Shown: in pieces, positions 23,501-35,299 of the stretch | Numbering within the stretch: position 1 is the stretch's first letter | Layout of the letters: every line of letters starts with the position of its first letter | Assembly: GCA_963573385.1 (NCBI GenBank) | Contig: CAUYLG010017790.1 | Span: forward strand, 44,713 to 108,712 | Direction: 5' to 3' | Source of the DNA: Cacajao melanocephalus | Lineage: Eukaryota > Chordata > Mammalia > Primates > Pitheciidae | Length of the DNA: 64,000 nucleotides | Notes under the pieces: model-generated | What the model was told of the DNA's origin: nothing | What the model saw: only the letters and a program-made list of their open reading frames with translations | The model's database searches: none | Position numbers and translations under genes: made by a program

Positions 23501-24236
23501 ACATGTGGACCCCCTTCTTCCTGACACACGGACTGGCGGAGTCACAGGGTGCCCGTCTCCATTCTCCCCACTGTCTTGAATGAGCAGGCATGGGGGGGGC
23601 AGATAGGTGGGGCCTCGCTCTCCCGTTCATGGGCTCCAGGGCTGTACAGCGGCCTCCTGGGCAGCCATGCTTTGCGGAGCCAGTGGTGACGTTATCTCCT
23701 TAAGGCTTTCCTGACGAAATGTGACCAGTAGGATGAACGGTCAGTGACAGTGGGGTGCCCAGACGTCCGCTCCTTCCTTTATGGTTGCAAGGCCGTGGCC
23801 ACTCAGCCACCATCCTCACTGTCCCCTCTGGAGTGTGTGTGCCCCAGCCTGTGTGTGCTGGTGGCAATTGGGGGGTCCAGTTTCTCTCTTGAGACCAAAT
23901 GTGAGCTACTGGGAGACCCCCCCACCACGACCTTAGCGTTACCCTTCCCTTGCATGGGACCTTCTCACTGGGACCTTCTCACTGTTTCCGTCCCTGGGAG
24001 GCCTCAGACCCCGGCATCTCACTGCTGCGTGGAGACCAGAGCCTGCAGGTGCGTGAGCTCTCCACATGCCGAGAGCCGTGGCTGCCGCCCTTCCCTGCCC
24101 TCTGCCTGTCACAGGTGGACGGTCTCACGGTGATGTGCCCCCGGCGCTGGGGCCCATCCTGATGCCTGATGGGCCTCTGGTGAGGTGTGAGACGTCTGCG
24201 TGGCTTTTCCTCAGGAACTTCCTTTCTTCCTTCCAG

Positions 24237-24324
24237 AGAACTATTGTCGAGCGATGCAATGAAAGAATATAACAGGGCTCGAGTCTACCTGGACGAAAAC
24301 TACAAATCCCAGGAGCACTTCACG
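24237..24324 (+). CDS. INPP5A: INPP5A coding exon B (probably exon 4)
   Basis: The next internal coding exon of INPP5A. Its 88 bases are one base completing the Lys codon left by the previous exon, then 29 codons starting ELLSSDAMKEYNRARVYLDE and ending KSQEHFT. The acceptor is a good polypyrimidine tract, TTTCTTCCTTCCAG (AG at 24235-24236), and the donor is GTGAGT at 24325, so the exon ends in phase 0. It encodes the helix and strand segment after the Mg2+-ligand Glu of the catalytic domain, roughly residues 74-102. There are no stops or frame disruptions and the sequence matches the recalled human protein, so the exon looks functional. The intron upstream is 3,872 bp; the one downstream is about 36 kb. 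Confidence 0.97.
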
Positions 24325-25769
24325 GTGAGTCCCTTCCGCTGCCTGGTGCAGGGGTCAGATAGGCTGGCCTTGGCAGGAGCCAGCCCTTCGCCTGTGTAAA
24401 TGGAGAGGGGGTCGGGGTGCTCCCCACCCTGAGCCTCGCTCCTGCCACCCTACCTGGAGCTGCCTGCTTGGTGGTTTGCTGGGTGGTCTAATCCCAGGGC
24501 CGGCCTGGAAGGGAAGGTGGCCTGGCACGCACAGGGTCCTGGGGCTCCAGACCAAGCCCAAGCGGGAGTTGGGAAGTGACAGCCCGGGAGGGGCCCAGGG
24601 CCTCAGTGTGTATGAAAGAGGGAGTCTGGGGTTCCGGGTGTGTAGATGAGAGGTTGGATGGCAGCTGCCACCTGCTCCGAGAGCCACTGTCGCCAGCCAC
24701 GCCAGGTTCGGCCTGCCCTGTCCATTCCTGAGCCCTGAGGGTGCGGGGCTGGGGCTGGGGCTGTGTCCCGCCTCCAGAGAGGCTGTTCCTCGGGGTGAGT
24801 GCAGGGGAGGGGGACGTAGCCTTTCACAGGGCTGGGAAAGACCTGCCCCTCCTCTGCGGTCGCCCACCAGGTAGACACGTGAGAGGGTGGCCCCGGGGGA
24901 TGTGGCAGCCACAGAGACAAAAGTACTAGGTGTCCTCAGAAAAGTACTAGGAAGCTCCTCAGAGGAAGGGACACTCTGCAGGTTGTGAATAAACTGCTGT
25001 TGGTTCAGAGACCCACATCTTAAATTCCGTCTTTACGCCTTGGGCCGCTTGTCCTGGGTCCGTCTCCCCTGTCTCTGGGGAGGCCCTAGGTCTCCTTGAC
25101 CCGGGTCCATCTCCCCTTCTGTCCCCAGCGTCAGCACCCACCAGCCGTGATTCCGCTGCTGTGTGACAGGCCCTTGTTCGTCTGCCCTCTCCCAGGTGTA
25201 TGCCCGTGGGCGGCCCTGCTGAGGGTGTCGCACTCCAGCGCTCCCCTGCCCTGTGGGTGGGACTCTCATTGCTCTTTGGGTTCAAGGGCCGTCTCACAAG
25301 CTTGGCATTTTGGCATCTGTGCCAGTTACTCAGCGTCCCTGTCCCTGAGATGGTCACACAGCTGCCGTGCATGGCCCCAGCCATAGTGGAGTCTGCACAA
25401 ATCCCGGGAATCTCGTGTTCGGCCTCTGCCCCTTGCACTATCAAGCAGCTGTTCCCAGCCTCAGGCCTCAGGCCTCCCCCACCCACACGCAGGGGGCCAT
25501 TCCTTGGGCTCTGTGGGGCACATGGAGGCCACGGGGCTTACGCGAACCACAGCCGAGGCCCTCGTCCCCATGCTCAGGGTGGAGCTTCTGTCAGCCCTCC
25601 TCCCTCTCCCACCGTGGTCCCTCCTCCCTGCTGGCTTCACCCTCTCAGCTCTGCCATCCTTTCCATGAAGAGGCAGCTTCCTTGACCTCTCACTCTCCTC
25701 TGCCATGACCCGACTTCCTGTGTTTCCCAAGCGGGGCTTATTCAGATGAAAAAGAAAGTTGAAAAAGCA

Positions 25770-26340
25770 GCAGGTTAGACATTGCAGAAGAAAAGAGAAG
25801 GTGATTGGACTTGAAGATAGCCACAAACACGACTCACTGTGAAACAGAGGACTAGAAAGTTGATAGAGATCACCATGAAATCCAGGCGTCCTAACGTGTG
25901 GCCGCAGCCCCAGCAGGAGCACAAGAGGAAGCAGACGGGGCAGTGCTCACGGAAGTCAAGTCAACATTTCATGAAACTTACAAAAGATCCAAATACTGCA
26001 GCAAGCTTCAAGTCGAATAAACACACCAACGCACGTCAAAGTCAGATTGCTGAAAGCATTTACAGAAGGCCTTCCTGGTCACCGTTGTCCTCGGAAGAGT
26101 GGGTCTCTGCTCCCCGCGTCTGCGTGCCGCCCTGCCGTGAGAGACTCGTCTGTGGCAGTCCCTGGCCACCTCCTCCTCATGGGGACTGTCCCTCAGCTCT
26201 TCCCAGCTTCCTTTAGATATAAAGACACAGGTATTTTGAAAGTGAAGGGACGGAGGAAGATGTACCTTGCTAAACAGTCGTTAGAAGAAAGTAGGAGTGC
26301 CTGTATCCTTATCAAAGTGACCTCGGAAAGTGGGGCGTTG
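25770..26340 (+). mobile_element. Ancient L1M fragment
   Basis: Contains CAAAGTCAGATTGCTGAAAG and, after a gap of unrelated sequence, GATATAAAGACACAGG and AGAAAGTAGGAGTGCCTGTA. These are the inter-ORF and early-ORF2 parts of an old L1. Strongly diverged. Confidence 0.5.
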
Positions 26341-27835
26341 TCAGGGCTGAGGGGCTCCACCCCCTTGGCGTCTGGGGCTCTCCAGCCAGAGCAGCGATGG
26401 ACGCAGCCACAGACAGAAGGCACCTGCGTGCTGGACCCTGGCCACAGCAGACCTCTCAGTCTGTCCAAGCCTGACCAAGGGACCTGAGAGCAAAGCACGT
26501 GCGGGCTGGACAGAGGGACGGCCGTCATTTCCCCCAAAACATCTTTCACTAAGGCGACACCCTCAGGAAACCTTCTTCAGACCCCCGAGGGCCTTGACCG
26601 CTGTCCACATCTGGCTGTTGTCAGGGTTTTCCAGGTGGGTCTGGAGCGGCCTGTGCTTCGGGGCTCAGGTCCACCCGAGGCCCTGGCTGGCGTGCGTATC
26701 CGGGCGTCTGCACCTGGCTGCCGGGCACAGGCATGCCAGCCCTGGACGAGCTCTGGTTGTTCTCCCTTCTGGCCCTGGGCAGTTCCAGCAGAGCAGTCAC
26801 CACGGCACAAGTCTGGTTCCAGAAAGACCTCCGCTCCGCATCTGTGGGGCAGAAATGATACACGCACATTCTTTCACCAAAAGGAGTAAAATGAGAAGCA
26901 AATAACAAGGATTTATGGAAGAGTCTCAAATATTTGGAAATTGTTTATTAATAACCCCGAGTCAAATTAGAAAATATTTTAAATTATGTGAACAGCTCGA
27001 ACCTTCAAAATTTGCGAGATGCCAAAATAGTCTGCACCTGCTGCAGATTCTGCGGCAGCATTCAGCGAGGGGAGCCGGAACCCAGCTGTAAAAGGAAAGA
27101 TGCCCATCAGGGGAGGAAGCGCAGGGGCTGGGCTGGGTTCCCCCACCCCAGAAGCTACCCTGCACTGGGTGCCTCAGAGTGCTTGAGAGTGATGGCACGT
27201 CAGCCCATTCTGCAGTGCACTTTCGAGTTCAGTCTCTGAGGTCTCTGAAGCCAGGCTGCAAGGCACCGGGGCGAGCTGAGCGAGCCACCCAGAGGCAGCC
27301 GTACCGGGTCTTCGGTGCCGAGGCTGTTCCTCCAGTCACCCTTACAGCGGTAGTTTCTAGAAAATGGGACAAGATAAGGCTAGGGAGTGGGAGTGGGTCC
27401 CAGCCTGCTCTCAGGAAAGTGGGATGTGGCAGGAGCTCCTGGTGCCTCTGCCACCCTTCAGCTCAGTGGGCTCCAGCCCTGGCTTGCCTCTCTAGGCACG
27501 GTCCTGAGCGAGGCTTTAGGCCAGGTGGGTGGTGGAGGGCAGCCTGGCAGGTAGGATGGTCCGGGATGCCCCAGATCCCCAGCCAGGAGCTCAGTGCCAG
27601 AACTGGCACCAGGGCGGCCTGTCATCCCCGTCCCGTCACTGAGTCTGGGCTGGCCAACCCCAGAGCACTGCCCCCTGGGCCACCACTGGCCGCCTCCGTG
27701 TCCTGGTCTTTGCTGGGGGGCCTCGGGGTGTCTGGATGGTGGGACCCGACCCCCCAGGGTCTTGGGCAGAGCTGGGCAGCAGCGGCCAGCCAGACAACCA
27801 CCCTCCTGCCCCAGCCGGATGCCCTCCGGCTGTCA

Positions 27836-27965
27836 GAGGGAGGAAAATTTAATTTTACAAGATTGATGGTATTGGAGCAATATTTTTAGCTGAGTCTGGT
27901 TCAAATAATAGGCCATTAATTGAAAAAGGAAATTGAAATGAATTTATCTTGTACATAAATGCTGT
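27836..27965. promoter_or_regulatory. Candidate AT-rich noncoding element
   Basis: An AT-rich island in GC-rich intron, with TTTAATTTTAC and GGCCATTAATTG homeodomain-like sites. No repeat family recognised. Conservation cannot be seen from one sequence; this is inference only. Confidence 0.3.
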
Positions 27966-28185
27966 CATGGGTATTAATAGGGATCAGAAAATAGTGGCCT
28001 ATTCCCAGAAGGCAGTTGAACCTGAGGCTGTGCCTGGCGCGTGAGCCTGTGGGGGGGACGTGAGGGGCTGCAGGCAGCTTGCAGATGCCCGCTGCCACCA
28101 GGAGATGGCGCCCATGCAGCACCTGCGAGTTTCCTACTGGAGATGCTCTGAAGGCAACGTCTATGCTTAAAAAATGATGCTATTA

Positions 28186-28434
28186 GGCCGGGCACAGTGG
28201 CTCACGCCTGTCATCCCAGCACTTTGGGAAGCCAAGATGGGTGGATCACGAGGTCAGGAGTTTGAGACCAACCGGACCATCATGGTGAAACCTTGTCTCT
28301 ACTAAAAATATAAAAAATTAGCCGGGTGTGGTGGTGGCAGCCGGCGCCCAGGAGGGGTAGGCTGCAGTGAGCCGAGATGGCGCCATTACACTCCAGCCTG
28401 GCTAACAAGAGCCAGACTCCATCTCAAAAAAAAA
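28186..28434 (+). mobile_element. Alu (S/Y-like) with internal deletion
   Basis: GGCCGGGCACAGTGGCTCAC head, GTCTCTACTAAAAATAT linker and AGCCGAGATGGCGCCATTAC right arm. About 40-50 bp of the right monomer after TGGTGGTGGC is missing. A short A9 tail. Confidence 0.92.
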
Positions 28435-29958
28435 CGATTGTTTGTTTGTAAGAACCATAATGCGTGGGCACAAGCGTAACCAGGGGACTCATCGGGTCTG
28501 CACAGAGGCCGAGGAGGCAAACTCGTCTCTGGCCGGCTGCCCTCAGGGCAGCGTCCCCTCCCAGGCCTGTTGCTGTGGGCCAGGTGGTTCCTGCGTGTTT
28601 TGTGGGAAACTCGAGCGTGGGAAGTCGGTTCCTTCAGAGGCTGTCGTCTTGCGTGTTCTGGCGTCAGCACTGTGAGTCCCAGCCCTGTCCCGTTCCCGGG
28701 GACGTGTCTCAAATGTTCCTCCTCGTGCAGATTGACAGCACTGGTGGGGGTGAACTCCAGCGGGCCGGGTGGCGGGAGCGAACACACATGCCCTGGGGTC
28801 CATGGTGCTCGGCCCCTCCTCCCCGCAGTGGCCACCCTGGGTGTGCTTGGCGTTTGGTTCTTGCTTCCCATGACTTCGTCAGAAAACCAATTCCTACAAA
28901 AACAGTTTAGAGAAACTTCAGTTCCAAGGAGGAGGAGGAGGCAGACATCCCGCCCACCATGAGCCCTTGGGACAGACTGCACTGGTCCCGCCAGGTGAGG
29001 TCCGGCTCAGGGCGGAGGGCTCCAGGAGGTGCTGGGCTGACACCCAAGCTCTGTGCCCGCATGGAGGATGGGACAGTGACTCGAGCCAGGCTGGAGGACG
29101 CCTGAGTGCCAGGCGGTCTGGATGCCTCGTCCCTGGAGTGCCTTTGCCAGAGCCCCTGTTCCTGGTTTCAGCCTGGCATCTCTACCCCTGGGAACACGTG
29201 TCCACCTCCAGGGCTGGAGCTGGGGCTTGGAGGACACCCCCCGTGGAGGTCTCAGTACCACGTTGGTACCCAGAGAAGCTTCTCAGCTGCCGCCGGGCGT
29301 CCATCCACGTGGGCCTTGACACTGAAGGAGCGCCTGGGCGAGGCTTTCCAGGGCTGCCGAGTGTCTATTGATCCAGAGCTCCAGCAGCACAGAAATCCCC
29401 TGTCTCGTCAGCCGGGCTCACAGGGAACCCTGAGAACACATCCCTCAGTGCCTGGAAAGCCTGGACATCAGCAAGAGGATGCAGGGTGATGGCTTTCCTG
29501 TGCTCCAGCTTCAAGAGGGCTCTATGAGGAAGAGGTTGCAGATTTATTTTCATTGAACTTTGCCACAGGAGTGGAGTCCTGCAGGGTGAGGGGTGGGGGC
29601 CCATCGCTGCGCTTTGTGGGGGATTTGACATACCTGGGAAGCCCAGAGGAGGAATGAGGAGGGGCGCATATTTGAGTGACTTGAGGTCATTTGAGTGACT
29701 TTGAGTGACTTTGCATGGGGCCTGGTCACCCCACTCTCCCATCTCAGCCTGGCAGCTTGGCATCCATGGCATGGTGCTGGCTTGTCACCGGCCCCTCCTG
29801 GAGAGGCTGTGTGGGGCTACAGTGGCCTGAGTGTGGGTCCCAGCCTGTGTCCTGGGCTCTCATCCCACTGAAGCCTGCAGCTGGCTGGCATGGGTCCCAC
29901 ACAGGCTGGTGGGGCTGCGAGGGCCTGGCGTGGGCACCTGCAGCAGGTTCTTCGAGGC

Positions 29959-30018
29959 CTCCCAGCACTGACCGCGGCCTCTCAAAGCCTCCAGCACTGA
30001 CTGTGACCTCTCAAAGCC
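29959..30018. repeat. ~29-bp tandem duplication
   Basis: CCAGCACTGAC and CTCTCAAAGCCT blocks are present twice in direct succession. Confidence 0.75.
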
Positions 30019-30125
30019 TTGGCTGCTTGAGTAGCTTTCCTGCTGGGAGCTGGGAGCGCTGCTGGGGCCCATGCCCAGGACTGTCCTGACCCGGCTGAAA
30101 GCCATGACTTCTGGAGGGAAGGGGG

Positions 30126-30176
30126 CAAGTGGGGTCAGGGTGCAAGTGGGGTCAGGGTCAAGTGGGGTCCGGGTGC
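30126..30176. repeat. ~18-bp repeat, ~3 copies
   Basis: CAAGTGGGGTCAGGGTG is repeated with small length changes (16-18 bp). Confidence 0.8.
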
Positions 30177-31894
30177 GAGAGGAAAGCCCTCTCTCCATGT
30201 GGCTTCCTTCATCCACCCACCTGGAGGACGTCTGGAGAAACCATGCCTGAAAAACGGCTCAAAGTCGGAGCAGAAGGGGTTATCTGCTGATACAATCGAG
30301 ACAGCTTCAGGGGAGGGCTGAGAAGGTGAGGCTCGGCGAACACGCTGCTTCCAGGGACACCTCTGCTCCCGGCAGCCATGGCTGCTCAGAAAGCCTGCTC
30401 CTTGGAGGGTCCCGCTGCTCAGGACCCCAGCTGGAGTCAAGGAGTCAGCAGAAGAGGGGGTTGGAAGAATGGCTGGGGACAGGAGCTGGCTGCGCGGGCC
30501 ACCCCACTTTACCTCTTGTCTGAGCCCCTCTGTGGCCACACAGCAGACAGGAGGGGCTGGAGGTGCAGCCATGCTGCCACACCAGGTGAACCACCCTGGA
30601 GAGCTCCAAGCGGGTTGCCCCTTGCTTCTGCAATGATTTTTCACCTGCAGTGCCTGGAGACAGTTTGCAGGGGCCCAGGGCGGTGCAGACCCTTGCCTCT
30701 CCACAGCTGCCCAGCTGGCCCAGAGGCGTGTGCCCCTTCGCTGTGCAGCAGGGCTCCGCAGCCTGGGCACTCAGCCCAGATGGTGCGTGTGAGGATCTGT
30801 GGGACCGCATGTGCCAGGAGTCTCTGGGCAGACAGCAGCTACAGGGCCATGTGGGGACCTGGGCCGGCCTGACCCAGATGGGCCTGGGGCAGCAGCAAGC
30901 CAAGGCGGTGAGCGAGAGAGCGGAGTCCGAGCTTGCGGAGGAGGCCTCCGTGTGGAGTGGCCCCACAGGCAGGAGGCTGCTCAGCCAGGATGGCCCTGCG
31001 CACTTGCTAAGCCGTGCCAAGCCACGCCGCCTGCTCACTTAAGGCTCCTGAACTGGGAGCAGAACTGTGGGCCCCGCAAGGCCTGCGGGGCAGGACGGCC
31101 ACAGCTCCTGGCCGCTGGTCACCAACCAGCGCTCACCTCTCCAACCCCTAGTGCTGCCTTTGCTCCTCAGAGGGCAGGTGTCTGCTGGAGCCATGAGTGA
31201 CCTGAAGCATGGCCATAGTGGACTCTGATTGCGCCTTGGTGGCTTCTAGGCTTTCCAGGGGCCCAGACCTCCTGCAAAGCAGGCCCTGCCTCCCCCGAGT
31301 GGGGTCTGTGGAGAGTGAAGTGGGGTGCAGCCCCTCGCAGGTGCTGGTCATGGCAGCTCACAGTCCCCACCCCAGCTCTGGAATGTGTGAGAGGCAGGCT
31401 CTTGGCACGGCCCCCAGGCAGTGGCCCAGGTGCTCTCGGGTCGGGGGGTCCCAGTACCCAGCAGTGCCCCAGGAATGGGAGGCCTGCTCCTTCCAGGCCC
31501 CGCTGCTTTCCCTGTCCCTCCTGCTCCGTGAGTGCCCCCTTCCTCCTCTGTTCTCCTAAATAAGACTTTAGGGGGGAATTTATGGAAAATTGATGGAGTT
31601 TACGGATGTTCTTTGATTCAGGAAAAGGGAAGGAAAGGCAAATGCGTTTCTGATGAGGGCGCTCCTCTGGGAAGCTCATCTCCCCTCGGGCTCCAGCCCT
31701 GCCCTGGGGCTTGCCCCTCCTCACCTGCCTGAGACAAGATGGGCATGATGAAGTGAGAGGGGGCGAGATTGGTTTTCTGAGGGCACCGGGCCCTTCGTGC
31801 TCTGCTAAATCATGGCTGTCTGCTCAGCGGGCAGGTAATGACCTGCTCCCCGGCCCCGGCACCTGCAGCCCCGCGGGACGCGATGATGTGCGGC

Positions 31895-32175
31895 CGGGGC
31901 TGCAGTGAAGGTGAAACTGTCTTATCGATCTTTTTAGCACTAAAATATGAGCCACTTTACTCCGCTCCCCGCTGCTGTGATGTGAAAAATAATAACTCGG
32001 ATCCAAATTAAAAATATTGATCTCGGGAAGGTGTTGAAAGTAAATAAACACCTTCCGAAGTTTTCGGGTCAGCCGAGAAATGGTATTCAGCAATAAATGT
32101 GTCAGAATCCAGGGTTCTCGATCTGTTTTTTCTTTGAATTGATTTTTCATTATTTACTCCCTAAAAGTGTTGGAA
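31895..32175. promoter_or_regulatory. Candidate conserved noncoding element
   Basis: Repeat-free AT-rich stretch of complex sequence with TCTTATCGATC, AAATTAAAAATATTGATC and CAATAAATGTG, set between GC-rich regions. 31556-31640 is similar. The character resembles a developmental enhancer, but this is inference from base composition and motifs. Confidence 0.35.
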
Positions 32176-33706
32176 TTTGGTCCTCCACTGTTCAGTCCCA
32201 GTGTTTGGGCAAATTATTTCTTTGGGGCTTATGAGGTGCTCCTAATCCACTCCCTCATTGATTGATTGATTTTTGACTCAATACGCGTGCAGTCCCCTGC
32301 TTTATTTAGGACTTCCGTCATAATTTTTTGTACATTTAGGCTTGACTTTTTTATTTCCCTCTAACAGATGAGCTGACACTGGGCTATCAAACGGGTGGGA
32401 AAACAATTGCCATGGGGTTAATTTCGTGCTGGCTCCTCGCATTCTAAGGAGATGGGGCGTTTCCTGGCTGCAGGCTGGGCCTTGGGATGCAGCCTTGACG
32501 CCTGTCAGTCTGTTTACCCACAGGGCTGAGTCTGCTGGCCTCCTGTGTCTGTGGCAGTCTGTGGGCATGGATGCCCTAGGCCCCTGGGCTCCGGGGAGGC
32601 TGGGTTGTATGTCGTATGGGTCATGTGTCTCTTTAGAAGCTTTCCTTTTGGAAGATCAGTGAGACCGCCAAGACTGCCAAGGCCGCTGGCTGCTCGCTGT
32701 GGCTCCATGCGTCCGGCAGGAGAGTGGACGGTGCGGGGGCTGTGACACCTGAAAAGACAGGCGCCGCCAGTGTCTGCGCTTCCTCGTGGGTGCTCAGAGG
32801 TTGCCCGGGAGCTCCTCCTGCCGTCACCTGGAGTCTGCGCTCATGCTCCCCTCCATCCACCACGGAAGCTGCCAGCCGCCGTGGCTGATGACCTGGGCCT
32901 TGGAGATGAGCTGCCTGGAGGCTCAGGCAGGTCCCTGGCTCTGCGGGCACCACTCCCCACGCCAGCGTCCTCCACACCTCCGGGCAGATGCAGAGGGGTT
33001 CGGATTAAGGCCTGAGGCTGAGGAAGCAGGAAGTCCCATCAGGAGCCGGGGCAATGAGAAAGGTGCCTTACAGAGAGCAGCCTTGGAAGAGTCCAGAACT
33101 GGAAAGGCGGAGAGCTGCTGTGGGCCCATAGCTCAGGGGCTGGTCCCGGCCATCTGGCCGTGGGACCATGGGCAGAGGGATTCCCTACCTCTGGGTGAGG
33201 TGGGAGTGGTGGGCAGTGCTGGCCATGAGGTCCACGTGGGGTGCATTCGTGGACGCTGGTCTGGAGGTGCTGCTGTCTAAGCCGAGGGTGAAGGATGACT
33301 GTGCCCAGGTTATCCAGTGTTCCGTCTCAGACAGTGGACCCCACGGGATGGCAGCCCATCCGCTCAGCACGCCCTGGCCCAGTTGCTGCACGTCAATGTG
33401 TGTGCTGTGCTGGGTGCCGTGGCTGGTGCACACCGTCCCCTGCAGAGGAGGCCTCTGCGTGCAGGCCCATAGTGAGGGCCACGTCAGGACAAGACCTTGG
33501 TCTGCCCACGTGGCAGACCTTGCCTGGACCTGACTGGGGCCCTCCACCCTCACCCCTACCCGGCACTGTCCTGAGTCGGGTCTGCACAGCTTCATGGCTG
33601 CCTGTCCTTCTGGGAGGTGGAGCACGGAGAGGTCCCATGCCTCATCACACAGCCAGGACCTGGCAGGACCCGCACTGTCAGCTGGGCTCCAGAACCCTGT
33701 GGCTCC

Positions 33707-34000
33707 TGACACATGACATGTGACACACAACACGGGACATGTGGCATATTCCCTGTGATGCGGCACATGACACGTGACACAGTGCCTTCTCACGCTCTGC
33801 CAATATGACACAGCGCACTCTCTGTGTCCGACATGACACGCTCTGCTGACACGACACGTTCTCACACTCTGGTGACACATCACACATGGCACGTTCTCAC
33901 GCTCCGCTGACACACAACACACAGCACGTTCTCACACAGGGTGTTCTTATGCTTCACCCATGCGACACACAGCGTGTTCTCACACTCTGCCCTCGTGGAG
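33707..34000. repeat. Imperfect ACAC/GTTCTCAC minisatellite
   Basis: About nine diverged units of roughly 30-36 bp built from (G)ACACA(A)CAC and CACGTTCTCACRCTC. The Cys/His-rich frame on the - strand across it is a repeat artefact. Confidence 0.8.
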
Positions 34001-34845
34001 TTAGGGACACGAGCACACAGTGAGGAAGTGCAGAAAGAGCGGGAAGTGGGGTACGGGCTGGGAGCAGAGAGCCCGGGCCCGATGGGGACAGGGACCAAGA
34101 GCAGGCTGTTCTGAGGATCCCTGAAGAATGAGCAGGAGGGAGCCGTGGAGGGAACCTGGAGGAGGAACATTTCTATAGGGGGCGTGGTCTGTGCAAAGAG
34201 GCCCCGTGGGTTCCAGAGTGCAGACCGTGAATGTTGGTTTTCTGTGCCATGAGCCGCAGCCTGCTTGTCTCTTGGTGGTGAGAGTGGGGGGGTCTTTATC
34301 TGGCCTCCTGGGTGTGAAGAGTTGTTGCCTTTTCGAAACACTCTTTGCCAACTTTCAGCCAGCGGAATCCCCGTTAACAAACGTTGTTGACAGGAAAGAA
34401 GGCAGTGACGGACTCAGTGGAAAACAAAACGCTGTTCATGAAAAGTCGTCACAATAAAAGGAGTGATTTTGTGGCAAAGACCATTTCCAAGTTGTAATGA
34501 TGTGAATACTGATTATTGATTTAAGTGAAAATATTATGTTGAGAGGGTGGGGGTCAGAGATGGAGTGTGTGACACTGAGTGAAGGGAAAGATAGTGGAAA
34601 GTTGTTAAATCCTCATCTTCCACCATGGAAAATGGGAAAGTCACTGTTGAAAACTGGAAAATCAAGAAGTGTCCATATGAGCTTTAGAGGTATGGAGCTG
34701 AGCACCAGAAGGAAGTAACTGCCTCTGGACAGCAGGAGACTGAGCAGGCCAGGAGCTGCTGTTTTCATGGTGTGCCCTGCAGAACTCGTGTGTGGAAAAC
34801 AGTCCAGCACTAAGTGTAAATTGTTCGATGCTTAGGATCGACTTT

Positions 34846-35142
<297 letters not shown>

Positions 35143-35299
35143 TTACTGAATTGCCTACATTGACAGTAATGAGGACAATACCGCCTTCAGGAAGAAAAAA
35201 TAGGCAAAATGAAGTGCTTTTATGAATAGTCAGAAGGGACTTACATAAAAATATTTTGTTTACATCTCCAAAATCTTGTTACGTAGTTAGTGGCTTGTA

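Larger units (their letters stand above)
20365..24236 (+). other. INPP5A: INPP5A intron between exons A and B
   Basis: A 3.9 kb intron bounded by GTAAGT and TTCCAG. It contains the 47-bp minisatellite at its 5' end, + strand L1M ORF2-derived fragments (21425-22110) and a - strand L1M fragment (about 22480-23500). 20520-21420 and 23580-24230 are unique GC-rich sequence with no recognised feature. Confidence 0.93.

Noticed and set aside
24187..24399. 70-codon frame read through exon B as a stand-alone gene
   Set aside because: Only the central 88 bases are coding; the ends are intron read through the AG acceptor and GT donor.
27179..27889. 236-codon + strand frame
   Set aside because: No domain, no splice or promoter context, composition of GC-rich intron, and the start is not ATG-supported by any signal.
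30135..31038. Overlapping frames near 200 codons on both strands
   Set aside because: GC-rich unique intron; frames on opposite strands overlap fully and show no protein family features.
33185..33922. 245-codon frame on the - strand, Cys/His-rich at its N-terminal end
   Set aside because: Its start region is translated minisatellite (GTTCTCAC units) and the rest has no recognisable domain; GC-rich DNA gives long chance frames.
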